Source: Seiridium cupressi (taxonomy: Eukaryota; Ascomycota; Sordariomycetes; Amphisphaeriales; Sporocadaceae). Taken from it: DNA of 64,000 bases. The notes beneath the pieces were generated by a model, which searched no databases, was not told where the DNA came from, and was given only the letters and a program-made list of their open reading frames with translations. Both the position numbers and the translations under genes were made by a program. The stretch is taken from positions 62,001 through 126,000 of the forward strand of contig JARVKI010000030.1 of the NCBI GenBank assembly GCA_036674765.1, in the 5' to 3' direction. Below, piece after piece: positions 45,851 through 56,801 of this stretch. Each line of letters starts with the position of its first letter. Position 1 is the first letter of the stretch.

Positions 45851-47243
45851 TGCCCGAGGGTGCTGCGGCTATGGGCGCTCCTTTTGAGATGGGCGAATTC
45901 ATGCCGGCCACCAGGACGAAATCATGTAAACATGAACACACCAGCAGTTCGAGTTCGTATCTGGTGTAGACGAAAGGAGGATCGAAGGCGTTGCTTATGT
46001 GGCAGAGATCTGTTTGGCGTGATGGTGGTGAGGAAGTGAGGGAGCTGCATGTAACTGAGCTGTTCAACCGTAGTTTTAAAATTCCAAAGGTCTGAAGTCT
46101 ATCGACCCTGTAAAATGATGGCCCGACCGACGCAAATACCCGGGAGAAGAAGAGGAGAAGGAGACACGATTTGAATTCAAACGATATCACTTCAATTTAC
46201 CTTCTTATATCTTGTTTTGAGAGACACTATGGAAAGGGTAGTGGGCGAGTCGCGGATGTCGAGCATGACTGCCCCATTCACTGCTGATGTTCCAGTGCCA
46301 CAGTATCCAAATACAGGGGTAAAAGTAATCTCACCAAAAGCCAGATTGAATACGCTCACTACTCGAGATGGCACAGCATGATGAGACTTAACAAGAGCGG
46401 AACCAAAGTCAATGCTGATTTTGATATTGTGTTCTGCCCAATAATCCTACTTGTACTCCCTAGACGCCGGCCTGCCTACACACAGATACAAAGGCACAAT
46501 CGTCATCCTGGTGGTCGTCTCTCGCATTGCAGTCGAGACTTGGACAAACAGCGATCCCCTATCTCTTAATATGGAGGGTTCCTGCCAACAGCATCCATGT
46601 CCAATGATCAGTACATATGATGCAGCCGAACATGTCTTTCCAAAAACCGCTTAGAGCCGCCATCCATGTCCCAAGACGTGTTCCAGGCCATCATTGCTTT
46701 CCGAGAGATGAAGGCCGAGGAAGGCCGAGAGCCCAAGAAGGCAGGGCATGGGCCATACCCTCCGCCAGTCATCGTTTTCGAAGCATTCACCAGCTTTGGC
46801 CAGAAAGTCGGAATAGTATAGATTATATTTCATCTACAGCTTTGCGCAGACAGACCGCGTCTCACTCGAATTGCAGGCTTAACGATACAATACGTATCGT
46901 CAACTAATGATTGCCTTGTCGTCCTTGCGGAGAGGAGCAGTCCATATTCTGTGTCGAGTGTCACCTTGAGAGTACTGGCAAAAGTTGAGAGACTGGTCCG
47001 CTCGATATCATATGGCTTTAACCGGTATCCACTCCCTTCTGCGGTACCAGACCTGGCGTGGTCCACAAGGCTCAGGTACAAATGCAAACATTTTAAGAAG
47101 GTATCCATGACATTCGTAGAAATTATTCTGAAAGAATAGTGCAGAGAAATTGCACATAAGAAATAATAGCTATTTTCGGAGCCCCGGCAGATCTGCCATC
47201 CCATGAAGTATGTACAACTTGTTTGATGGAAGGGGTCGCAATC
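45851..47243. other. no supported gene
   Basis: The left part is upstream of the HET gene. A 51-codon plus frame at 46666-46821 (MSQDVFQAIIAFREMKAEEG...) looks protein-like but has no family and no context, so it is not called. Confidence 0.4.
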
Positions 47244-50024
47244 TTATACCTTGGATTGTGTTGCTGCTGGCGCGCCTGAGGGTAGAGTTGCCTGTGCTAC
47301 GGCGATAGTGTTCTGCACAACACCAGGAGATGCAGTGGGAGCGGGTGGCTGCGAGGTCCCATTCTGCTTAGCATTATTGCCCTCTTCCGTAAGCAGGCGA
47401 CTCAGTAGAGGCAGGTCTTCTCTCGCGCGAGGGTCGCGTTCGATACAGCGCTTGACCGCATTCCACTCTCCTTCCTTCATCCTGGCGGCATGAGGAAGGA
47501 GGAATGTGACCGTCGGACTAGTGAACAGAGGCCCAAGTACCTGGCGTGCCTTCTGTTCACCTTCGATCTGAGCCTGCCGCAAGGAATTGGCGTCTTGCGA
47601 CATGACTGGTGCTGTCGGGGCCACGGCCGGGGCTTGCCGCTGCGGCACTGGCTGAGCTGGTTGACCAGGTATGACCGGTGGTGGGATTGGTGTGTGGCTT
47701 TGATGCTGGCCCTGAGGAGGTAAGCTGCTATTCGGAAAAGCACCTTGTGGGGTGGCCGGTGACCAGGTTGGAGCAGGGACTGATGGTTTACGGTCGGGGG
47801 CAGGTGTAGGAGTTGCGTGTACAGAAGGTGTAGGTGTTGCCTGTTGTGGGCCGGCTTGCTGGCGTGACTGATCGACAGGGATCTGCTCATCTCTAACCAC
47901 AAACACCATCAGGAGGAGAGGTTGCGGCCGAGATTGAGGTACCAGGTGCCCGTCTATGTTCTCCAAAATTTCCGGGAGGGGACCGTCACCTGCTGGTAGC
48001 GGTATAAGATATGTATCTCTCACGCCACCCAACTGTCTCTCGCCAACGACGCCATATCGCTGCTTGGACTGAAAGTAGTTGATGACAGCCATATATTGAC
48101 TGCTGGCGATGGCGTCGCCGGTATTGGCTGGGGCTAAGCTGGTGATGACCAAATCAACCTGGTTGTTGTATCTCAGCCCACAAAGGTAGGGGACCGCCTT
48201 GTCTTCGGGAATTCGACCGGCAACCGTCACCAGAGGTGGGATTAGATCCTTCCATTCAATGCCCCTGACCTGCTTCAGGTTGGCGCCCCCTGCGAACTTC
48301 GCTACGATGCTAAAATCCGCTAGATTCGTCATCTTGAGATGGCCCTGCCATACTACATCCGGATCTAGGTTCTCGGTTGGCGAATACGGGGGCGAGTCAC
48401 CATCTTCTTGTAGCATACGGTCCACATCCAAGTCCACTCCGGGGCCGGTAGAGGGGGCTGGTGCCGAAGGCCGACGTTGGGCAGGCCCGGTCGGTGACTT
48501 CACAGTCGAGAACACCTTTTCTAAGTCGAAATTGCTTTGTCGAGGCGACTGCTGCTTCCCTGTCGTGTCAACTCGAAGGGGACCAGGTCCGATGTTGGCT
48601 GGAAGCTCGACAGAGTTCTCCTCCTGTTCCATTACTGGTTTGCCCGCTCCTAAGGCATTAGTGTCCCTAACACTCTGCCTCCGAATAGAAGAGGGCACTT
48701 CTTCAGTGGCCATAAAGCTGTCATTCTCAACAATTTCCTCGCCCTTGTGGGTACGTCTTACCCTGGGACCATCATCCGTGATTAGCACAGATTGCTTGTC
48801 GGCCAGCTCTTTCATGTGGGCGGTTTTGCGTTGTAGCTCTTCAGTTTGCATGTCATCACTCGACATGGCAGCCAAGGCAGGAGCGGTAAGAGTACGATTG
48901 AAGACCCGACCGGCAAGTTCGACATTCTTCTTTAGGTTGAAGACGAGAGTTCGGATTTGATTGGCAGCGCTGCTGGCGGTGGGATGGCTATCGTGCACAG
49001 CTCGTTCAATCTCGATGGCGTGGCGCTCGGTGATGGCATTCTTGGTCGTGTCCTTGGGGATCTTAAAGACCTTGCTCTTCACAGCTTGATCGAGGGCAAC
49101 GTCAAGAGACTTGCGAACTCCGTCCGCACTTTTCTTTCTGGTCCCCTCTAGCTTGTCCAGGCTTTCTGCGAGATCAGCGGGCGGTGTGTATTTGGGCAGT
49201 GCCGGTACAGCACGCGCGTCAGACACCTTGCGGAGCTTGCTCGCAGGCCCTTGCGAATGGTCACGAGACTTGCGTTTGCCCTTTGCCGATTCGTCTTCCT
49301 TCTTGACTTCTGGAGCCGGCGACGGCTTCGACTTGGTTGTGGACGCGGCTGGCGATGATCGATCCTTGGTGTCGCTCACTCTCTTCTTTCCCTTCTTGGT
49401 CTTCTTCTTCTTGTTCTCCTCCTCGTGCTTTTGTCGTCGTGTGAGCCATAGCTTCTCTCCCCTGGCAATGGCGGCCAACAGCTCCTTGTGATCGTCGGGT
49501 CGGCATTGTTCGCAGAAATACTCTTTAGGCAAATCGTCATCGAAAATACTCATGCCCATGCACACATTGTGTTGCCAGGCGCCGCACTCCTCACAAGCGA
49601 TCCATGGCTCGTTGGGATCGTCATCTTCTTGGGTCGTGGCACCACAAGCGCATCGGATAATCTCCTCGTCCTCGACTTCCTCCTCCTTCTCTTCCTTCTC
49701 TGCCTTCTTGCTCTTCTTACTGGATCCCTTCTTCTTGGCCGTCTGAGGGTTCTCGAGTTGGTCGAATGCTTTCGTGTGCTGACCCTTAGTCGCGCGCGAC
49801 GAGCGGCGGGCTTCCTGTTCGCCTAGTGTTGAAGGTTGCGTTAGACTATCTGTGTGTCTCTGATGGTTGCGGGTCTGCCTCTGCGGCGCTGTGGGCTGAT
49901 TGCTGGTGGCACTTTGTTCTCCGCCATTCTCGTTCGACTTATGGGATGAAGTCGCCGATGATGGTGGAGGCACGGCGGGATCTGTGGTTCCCTGACTTTT
50001 GCGGGTGGCTCGCTTACCAGACAT
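47244..50024 (-). CDS. Bye1-like transcription factor: PHD, TFIIS central and SPOC domains
   Basis: Nuclear protein of the Bye1/DIDO/PHF3 type that binds RNA polymerase II and histone marks. Single exon, 926 aa from ATG 50024 (MSGKRATRKSQG); the frame opens 35 codons earlier, but 50024 fits the family start. Domains: basic low-complexity N-terminus; PHD finger about 122-177 (CACGATTQ...WIACEECGAWQHNVCMG...YFCEQC, a C4HC3 pattern); lysine-rich linker; TFIIS central domain about 295-410 (VRKSLDVALDQAV...IRTLVFNLKKN); SPOC domain about 556-712 (VVWQGHLKMTNLADFSIVAKF ... PLLLMVFVV); Pro/Gln-rich tail. It ends near AAG GTATAAG, which resembles a splice donor, so a short further exon cannot be excluded. 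Large open frames on the opposite strand are shadows. Confidence 0.9.
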   Translation of the reverse strand: MSGKRATRKSQGTTDPAVPPPSSATSSHKSNENGGEQSATSNQPTAPQRQTRNHQRHTDSLTQPSTLGEQEARRSSRATKGQHTKAFDQLENPQTAKKKGSSKKSKKAEKEEKEEEVEDEEIIRCACGATTQEDDDPNEPWIACEECGAWQHNVCMGMSIFDDDLPKEYFCEQCRPDDHKELLAAIARGEKLWLTRRQKHEEENKKKKTKKGKKRVSDTKDRSSPAASTTKSKPSPAPEVKKEDESAKGKRKSRDHSQGPASKLRKVSDARAVPALPKYTPPADLAESLDKLEGTRKKSADGVRKSLDVALDQAVKSKVFKIPKDTTKNAITERHAIEIERAVHDSHPTASSAANQIRTLVFNLKKNVELAGRVFNRTLTAPALAAMSSDDMQTEELQRKTAHMKELADKQSVLITDDGPRVRRTHKGEEIVENDSFMATEEVPSSIRRQSVRDTNALGAGKPVMEQEENSVELPANIGPGPLRVDTTGKQQSPRQSNFDLEKVFSTVKSPTGPAQRRPSAPAPSTGPGVDLDVDRMLQEDGDSPPYSPTENLDPDVVWQGHLKMTNLADFSIVAKFAGGANLKQVRGIEWKDLIPPLVTVAGRIPEDKAVPYLCGLRYNNQVDLVITSLAPANTGDAIASSQYMAVINYFQSKQRYGVVGERQLGGVRDTYLIPLPAGDGPLPEILENIDGHLVPQSRPQPLLLMVFVVRDEQIPVDQSRQQAGPQQATPTPSVHATPTPAPDRKPSVPAPTWSPATPQGAFPNSSLPPQGQHQSHTPIPPPVIPGQPAQPVPQRQAPAVAPTAPVMSQDANSLRQAQIEGEQKARQVLGPLFTSPTVTFLLPHAARMKEGEWNAVKRCIERDPRAREDLPLLSRLLTEEGNNAKQNGTSQPPAPTASPGVVQNTIAVAQATLPSGAPAATQSKV

Positions 50025-50184
50025 GATTGAGACGTTACCGATCCGCGACTTCCAGAAAGGGGTGGACTGGCGTATGCCTTGAGAGTTGATGGGTGAGGAT
50101 ATAGGCTTGCTGGGTGTATGCTGCTTCAATCGATACTTTGGGTTCGCCTGGGATTTACTATTGGGCTAGGGGACGCCAGACAAG

Positions 50185-50373
50185 ATGGCAGTTCATCAGA
50201 CAATCATGAATATCTACGCGGAAAGCATGAACTATGATCGCCGACGAGAACAAGAGCAGCTGATGACAAATTGGCAACGTAGAATTCCCAAGAACTTGTT
50301 CCCGCACCTGCGCGCTTCTCTCTTGGATCAGAATGCGCCTCCCGTGGAGTGGAGTGAAGACCTGTTTTGGTAG
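50185..50373 (+). CDS. possible 62-aa protein, unknown
   Basis: An ATG-started frame divergent from the Bye1-like gene, only 160 bp from its start: MAVHQTIMNIYAESMNYDRR ... NWQRRIPKNLFPHLRASLLD, ending SEDLFW. The composition (charged, Trp/Tyr-containing) is protein-like but I know no family. It could be a real small gene, a first exon, or chance. Confidence 0.35.
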   Translation: MAVHQTIMNIYAESMNYDRRREQEQLMTNWQRRIPKNLFPHLRASLLDQNAPPVEWSEDLFW

Positions 50374-51231
50374 TGATGATGGGGGTGTGATGGCGAGGAC
50401 TCGAACAAATTTGCGCCGTGCGTAGAAGTAGTTGGTGGACGCGCGAACAAGTGAATGTCGCGCTCGTCGCGGTGGTGCTGGTCAACGGAGATCAATGGCG
50501 ATATTGCGCGACTGGGGTTTGCGACGGTTGCGACCGCGTGTTCCTGGTTGGATCCAGCAGGGTGTCGTGAAATAGGCGTGGGTGCAGTTCTATGGCTCTC
50601 TGGGCGGTTGTCGAAACTCTTATAATCGCGCAACTGAGGCGACGCGACTGCAGAGCTAATGTTGTTGTCGACCGACCGGCAGTAGAGTTCGCAGTTTGGG
50701 TTGGGAAAAGGTGGAGGTGGTGGAGGTGATGACCGGCGACCGGGAAATCCAAATCCAAAGCCCCAGGCCAAGCCCAAGCTCCTGGCTCAAGAACTGCGGA
50801 TTTTTTTCCTAGCCTGAGGCTGTTTGCTCCTATTGGCCCGACCTCTCTTTAGAGCTCGAAGCTTGCGAACGCCTGACGCCCGGCGAGGACAAGAGGGGAA
50901 CAAAGAGCAAAGCTCCTTGTGGCTTGGTAAGCAGGGGAATCGTGGCGCTATCGGCGTTTCGATGCCCGTGCTAGCAGCAAAGAGGCTGAAGCACCATGAC
51001 ACTTGCTAGGTCCGTGCTTCTCCGCCTTGCAGCTACGCGTATGGGTTCTTGCCTAGCTCTAGGAAACAGCTGTGGTGTACGGGCCTGTTCTCAGCCTTCC
51101 CCAGACCTCAGTTCATCAAACAACAACCTGCAGTATCCTCCCACTTCAACAACACCAATCTCGAGGGCTTTTACCCTTCCCTTGCTGAAGACGCATATAA
51201 TAGAAGTCGAGAACCCACAGAGTGCGCAACC
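50374..51231. other. promoter region of the proteasome gene
   Basis: No gene supported. Several open frames on the minus strand (50204-50777, 50787-51002) are Ser/Pro-rich without domains. Confidence 0.45.
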
Positions 51232-52170
51232 ATGTCTCGCCGCTACGATTCCCGAGTAAGCTCCAACAGCCCGAAGCTCTGTACAGCTCACCGGGCAATC
51301 GCTGACCCATCTATGTAGACAACCATCTTCTCCCCCGAAGGTCGTTTGTATCAAGTCGAGTATGCGCTAGAGGCCATTTCCCACGCCGGCACAGCCATTG
51401 GCATTCTGGCAAAAGACGGAATCGTACTGGCCGCCGAGCGGAAGGTGACGTCGAAGTTGTTGGAGCAAGACACATCCGCAGAGAAGCTGTACATTCTGAA
51501 CGAGTGCGTCGCCACGGTCCTATGGGATGGGTTTCGAAGATTTGCAAGCTAACAAATCCGTAGCAACATGATCTGCGCCGTCGCAGGTATGACCGCCGAT
51601 GCCAACATTCTCATCAACTATGCCCGACAAGCCGCTCAAAAGTACCTTCTCACCTACAACGAAGACATCCCCTGCGAGCAATTGGTGCGGAGATTATGTG
51701 ACCTGAAGCAAGGATACACGCAGCATGGTGGTCTGCGACCCTTCGGCGTGTCCTTCATCTACGCCGGGTGGGACCCCCAGAGACAATTCCAGCTCTACCT
51801 CAGCAATCCCTCGGGCAACTACGGTGGATGGAAGGCAACAAGCGCTGGCGCCAACAATGCTAGTGCATCCAGTCTGTTGAAGCAAGACTACAAGGAGGAC
51901 TGCACGCTGAAGGAAGCCTGTGGTATGGCGGTCAAGGTGCTTAGCAAGACCATGGACTCGACCAAGCTTAGCAGCGAGAAGAGTGAGCCTCTTATGATTC
52001 ACCACCATCACCATTTGAATAGGCTAACCTATTTCTCCACAGTTGAATTCGCGACAGTAGGGCAGACCGAGGACGGCAAGATCTACCACAGACTCTGGAG
52101 CGCGGATGAGATTACGACACTGCTGAAGGAGCATGACCTGGCAAAGGATGAGAGCGCCGATGATAAATAA
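51232..52170 (+). CDS. PRE9: 20S proteasome subunit alpha (PRE9/alpha-type 4)
   Basis: Structural subunit of the outer ring of the 20S core particle, part of ubiquitin-dependent protein degradation in cytosol and nucleus. Exons 51232-51255, 51319-51503, 51564-51982 and 52043-52170; 251 aa. The first exon codes only eight residues (MSRRYDSR); the join gives [20 protein letters not shown], then [17 protein letters not shown], the alpha-subunit signature with the PRE9-specific R-x-Y-D-S-R-T-T start. [18 protein letters not shown] and [16 protein letters not shown] follow, then [18 protein letters not shown], typical of this paralogue, and a lysine/acid tail. Introns are 60-63 bp. Alpha subunits lack the catalytic threonine and none is expected. 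An in-frame stop-containing run before each join shows splicing is required. Confidence 0.95.
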
Positions 52171-52784
52171 GGCTGGCTATTGTATCATGACATGAAACGG
52201 AGTCTAGGGCTGCATCATAGAGGCAATTTACTAATACCACGCTGAATCATGATGATCTAAGGGGATGTTTTCTGCTTCTGTGAATCGTGAACGCCAATTA
52301 ATAGGATAGCCATGCACAGTGAAAAAGCATTGTTTTTCATTCATCATTGACTCTGTGAGTGTGCGACTTTGGCACTAGTATCTAGGGATCTCGTCCCTCG
52401 CAGTGAGCCGACAGGTCAATCTCAAAGTTTATTCTTGTCCGTATCGTATCTCTTTGGGCCCGCTGTATACTCGCCTGCATAATGGTGTACACTCTCTATC
52501 ACTTAGCGGCCATGCGCTGAACAGGTGCAGCCAATCCGAACTAACAGCCTTGCCCCGTTGCTGCGGCTGCACCTACAATGTAGGTCGCGGCGACCCCTGT
52601 TCGACTACCCCCAAATTTTGTGAGTGAACCACCCATGTGCCACCACGCCCCTAGCCAAAGGCCAGCGACGTGGTGAACCTTCAGATATTCCAGGTGACAC
52701 AGGACACTTTTATTTCACACCGACACATACCATTTTCTGACTGCACAACTCCCTTCAACCTATATATCCGGATCAGCAGCGAAG
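52171..52784. other. no supported gene
   Basis: Spacer between two housekeeping genes on the same strand; holds the promoter of the pyrophosphorylase gene. Confidence 0.5.
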
Positions 52785-54320
52785 ATGAGTCTCCAGATTC
52801 CCCACCGCGACAAGGCGAATGGCTCCAATAAGGACACCAAGGCCGTCATCCTTGTGAGTGCCCCCCGATCACAGCTTCCTCCCGCCATTTTGACCCCACC
52901 AAGGGTCTTGCTTGAACTGTGCATACTGACCGCGATTCTAGGTTGGCGGCCCTTCTAGAGGCACCCGATTCCGACCTCTGTCTCTCGATGTCCCCAAGGT
53001 AACCACCAATTGCGAACCATTGCCGTCTTTCTCCTGACATTCTGTGCCTGACAGCCCCTCTTCGATGTCGCTGGCCACCCCATCGTATGGCACTGCCTCA
53101 CGGCCATTGCCAAGGTGCCCACGATCCAAGAAGTGGTCATGATCGGCTACTACGACGAAGCCGTATTCAAGGACTTTATTAAAGAAGCCTCCAACGCCTT
53201 CCCCGGCCTACCAATCAAGTACCTCCGCGAGTACGAAGCGCTGGGCACCGCAGGCGGTCTATACCACTTCCGCGATGCCATCCTCAAGGGTCGACCCGAG
53301 CGCATCTTCGTACTCAACTCCGATGTCTGCTGCTCTTTCCCCTTGAATGAGATGGCCAAGCTCTTCGACGACAGGGATGCCGAGGCTGTCATCTTGGGTA
53401 CTAGAGTCAGTGAGGACGCCGCAACCAACTTCGGTTGCATCGTTAGCGACGCACATTCCCGCCGAGTTCTACACTACGTCGAGAAGCCCGAGGGTCACAT
53501 TTCCAACTTGATCAACTGTGGTGTCTATCTGTTCAGCGTAGACGCCATCTTCCCCTCAATCAGAAGCGCCATCAAGCGTCGCACAGATCGCCCGCGTTTG
53601 GTCTCCTACCCGTCATCGGACAACCTCGAGTCGAGCTTCATGGCTGATGATGACGAGGAGAAGAAGGAGGTTCTTCGCTTAGAACAAGACATCCTTTCGG
53701 ACCTTGCCGACAGCAAGCAGTTTTTCGTGTACGAGACCAAGGATTTCTGGCGCCAGATCAAGACTGCCGGCTCTGCTGTTCCCGCCAACGCCTTGTATCT
53801 CCAGCAGGCACTGCAAAGTGGCTCCAAGGAGCTAGCCAAGGCTGTGCCAAACCACATCATTGGACCTGTCTTCATCCACCCCTCCGCGACGGTTGATCCA
53901 ACTGCCAAGCTGGGCCCTAATGTCTCCATTGGACCCCGTGTCACCATCGGCGCAGGTGTCCGTATCAAGGAGACGATTGTCCTTGAGGACAGCGAGATCA
54001 AGCACGACGCTTGCGTGTTGTACGCGATTATTGGTTGGAACAGCCGTGTTGGTGCTTGGGCGCGTGTTGAGGGAACCCCTACACCTGTCACTAGTCATAC
54101 TACCAGCATCGTCAAGAACGGCGTCAAGGTACAGAGTATCACTATTCTAGGCAAGGAGTGCGGTGTCGGTGATGAGGTCCGTGTGCAGAACTGCGTGTGT
54201 CTCCCATTCAAGACCTTGAAGAGAGTAAGTTATCCCTGCTGTTATTATCCCTAGCTATCTCTTTCCTTGCAGGGCAGAGCTGATATTTCACAGGATGTCT
54301 CGAACGAGGTGATCATGTAG
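52785..54320 (+). CDS. mannose-1-phosphate guanylyltransferase, GMPPA-like
   Basis: GDP-mannose pyrophosphorylase family; GDP-mannose feeds cell-wall mannan, N-/O-glycans and GPI anchors. Exons 52785-52853, 52942-52998, 53055-54224 and 54294-54320; 440 aa. The nucleotidyltransferase signature is split by introns 1 and 2 and reads [33 protein letters not shown]. Next come YLREYEALGTAGGLYHFRD, FVLNSDVCCSFPL, VEKPEGHISNLINCGVYLF, then a left-handed beta-helix at the C-terminus (hexapeptide repeats IGPVFIHPSATVDPTAKLGP, VSIGPRVTIGAGVRI) and a tiny last exon coding DVSNEVIM. The catalytic P-loop is G-G-P-S-R-G-T-R rather than the G-G-x-G-T-R-L of the main enzyme, and the protein is longer than the catalytic GMPPB type (about 360 aa). 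It is therefore more likely the regulatory A-type subunit or paralogue. Confidence 0.9.
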
Positions 54321-54958
54321 AGGGATAAAAAAAGTCTTTCACACGGCGCAGTGAAAAAGGATTCTGCTTTCATGAAGATTATGTCATACACATGAGATAG
54401 CGTGAGGCATCTGGGGATAGCTAGACTAAGCTGGTGCCATCGCCTGTCGTGGCCCAAAGCATAGAAATGCATATATATTTCAGTGTGCACATCTACTCTT
54501 ATCCCTTTCCTCTTGAATAGCGTGATTCATGATAGCCTTGTCCTAGGTATCTTGATGGCTGAATCTCGTACACTTTCAAGGGTGCCAGCATCCCGTGCTT
54601 AGTAAATTACGTCGGGATTCTCAATGAAGGACATCAGAACTTTGTGGATAGCGAGCAACCCAAGAGGAGTATTAGTTTTCCAATGGGTCCATCACCTATT
54701 CCATCTGAGCCAATAGTAGCTTCGCGCGCTCGGTGCACTGAAGGGAGGTCTATATACAAATAGAAGACGGATCTCCCACGTAAGTAGACAGTCGTCCCCT
54801 CAGTTCTTTCAGCATGGCCAATTTATTGCAGTCAATCATTACTAAAATTGATCGAGAATGATCCATCATGCCAGTACTCAAGAAAATCTGGTGGGCAAGG
54901 AGTAACATGGCCCATCTGTACAAGACCAGTGGCGCAAATCTCAGCAAATTCGTAGATT
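54321..54958. other. no supported gene
   Basis: Tail-to-tail spacer; nothing seen apart from expected 3' UTRs. Confidence 0.5.
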
Positions 54959-56064
54959 TCAGGGTTTCGTGAGACATAGCTTTCCTGCTTCAGCCGTGAC
55001 TATCCCTGAGATCTCCTGACGCAGCGGCGGGCCCTCAGGCTGCCAGTTGAGCAATTCCCTGGCGCGCTTGGCCCGGGGTCGACTGTTGCAACCCCAGAGG
55101 AACTGCGCCCTAGGTGTGAGCTCACCCGCTTCAGTCGGAGATACTGACTTGACTACATTTGATTGCAAGAAACCCTGAGCCATGGCTTGAGACGCTATCC
55201 ACTGTGCCGCTTCGCCCCAGACGTGCTCCCCATTCTCACCAAAGTAGAATCCGTCGACTCCTTAGCTTGCTGGCCCAACCTGCGTCTGGGTTGCTGACTC
55301 TTTGCTGGAATTGGCAGCATTCTCAACCAATTTGAGGTAGATGTTAGACAGGTCCCTGATATAGATATGGCCTCAAGCAGCCTTGCCATTGTTCACCTGA
55401 ATTCCGTGTCCCTTGACAAGCGTCGATCGTGCCAGCTCATGGATAGACACGGAACGATAACTTCGTACACCCCGACCTATACCGTAAACAGTCGACAGGC
55501 ACACGATGCCGGTTTTGATGTGGGCGCCATGCTCTACACCTGCGTTGCGTGTCGCTATTTCAGCGCGACGTGCGCCGCTAAAATCTGGTAAATCAATGAC
55601 TTCCGAGAGACCATCGAGATCGTTGTAAACATTGTCCGAGCTCTCTCCGTACTTGCCGTTCACGACGTCATGATAGAGTAGGATTCCGGATATTGTTGTG
55701 TGAATGAGATAGCTAGACTGGGAGGCATCACGGCGCGCCAGACCCCTGATGAGAGCTCTTATTGACGGCTCATGGGTGGCGTCGGCGAAATCTTGCAACT
55801 CTTAGTAAAACAAATGAAAAATCATGAACGCACAATACTCACGGCAGACAATGTCAGCTTTACTGGCTTCGGTTTCGAGGAGCTCTGCATCATCTAGATC
55901 GCCGTACACGAGTTTGATATTCGGGTGTTTCTTGGACACTGCAGCTTATTGTTCCTTGTCCCGTATGAGACACGAGACGGTGTATTCGGGATGTGCCGTC
56001 AGTTAGTAAAGATGGCATCACCACCAACGTAGCCGGTGATGCCGGTGGCGAAGACGTGGATCAT
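54959..56064 (-). pseudogene. decayed NAD-dependent epimerase/dehydratase (extended SDR)
   Basis: From ATG 56064 the frame reads MIHVFATGITGYVGGDAIF, the SDR Rossmann start with G-x-x-G-x-x-G. It then shifts frame to TAHPEYTVSCLIRDKEQ, hits a TAA, continues AAVSKKHPNIKLVYGDLDD and SKADIVC, and has a good 51-bp intron (55842-55792). It joins in phase to HFADATHEPSIRAL, YLIHTTISGILLYHD and IVCLSTVYGIGRG (Y-G-x-G-R-G). A further break follows NNGKAA. HIYIRDLSNIYLKLVENAA comes next, then another TAA, and the C-terminus (FLWGCNSRPRAKRARELLNWQ) to 54959. One frameshift, two stops and one more frame change, so this is dead. The catalytic Y-x-x-x-K is not intact. Intact relatives are common fungal NAD(P)-binding proteins of unknown substrate. 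Confidence 0.75.
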
Positions 56065-56801
56065 TTTTACCCCGGCCGGTTGAAGGAGAAGCAGTCAATT
56101 GCTCCCTAGGACAAGTGAATAAGTTACACAGCTCTAGTACCCAAGATTCTATGGTGAAGCGTATGAAGTTCTATCGTATTCATATCCTTATCCTTCTTCT
56201 TTCCTCTCTTTTGCAATCGGGAGTTTCCAAGCCTAAGGATGATGATTCGGTGTTACCATGCATAGCGAGATCGCCTTGGCAAAACTCGGGCACTTCTACA
56301 TGGGCAATCGACAATGTTATCATTGGCACGCTTAATCCCCACATACGGCATCCCCGTTCTCTAAGAAGCCCAAAATAGATCCCAGAGATCCGATCAGCGA
56401 GCTTCTTCACTCTTTCCCATTGTGCCAGTGGCCAATCAGGTTCGGCGTTCTGATTGATACATGTGAACTTGGGGGAACACCAGTGTTTGTTTACTCTACG
56501 CCGCACTTGTTTTATCAAACTTCGGATGTTCTGTCAATGATAATCTTGACATCCTCAAAGCCTAGTCCACGGAAGCTGAGGTCTTGATGTGAACTTCTCA
56601 GTCAACCAGAACCTATACGATAAGCAATAGCTGAAAACGATATGTCCCAGTTTAAGGCAATAACCACGATAAACGGGTTCGACTGTATCAGTAACATCAT
56701 GGTTTAGGGCAAGTGTGATCCATGTTTTTCATATCTACGACGATCGAGTCGTAGGACCGATAAAAGACTACTAGTATATCCATATCTCTCCGTAAACAAC
56801 A
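56065..56801. other. no supported gene
   Basis: Spacer between the SDR relic and the 3' end of the methyltransferase; nothing recognised. Confidence 0.5.

Noticed and set aside
46666..46821. 51-codon plus-strand frame beginning MSQDVFQAI
   Set aside because: Looks protein-like but is too short, with no family, no intron pattern and no context; only noted in the spacer entry.
48199..48960. 253-codon plus-strand open frame
   Set aside because: Antisense shadow of the Bye1-like gene; low-complexity Ser/Leu-rich.
50370..50500. Possible tRNA on the minus strand (GTTCGAGTC box B-like stretch)
   Set aside because: No matching T stem, no A box at the right distance and no acceptor-stem pairing.
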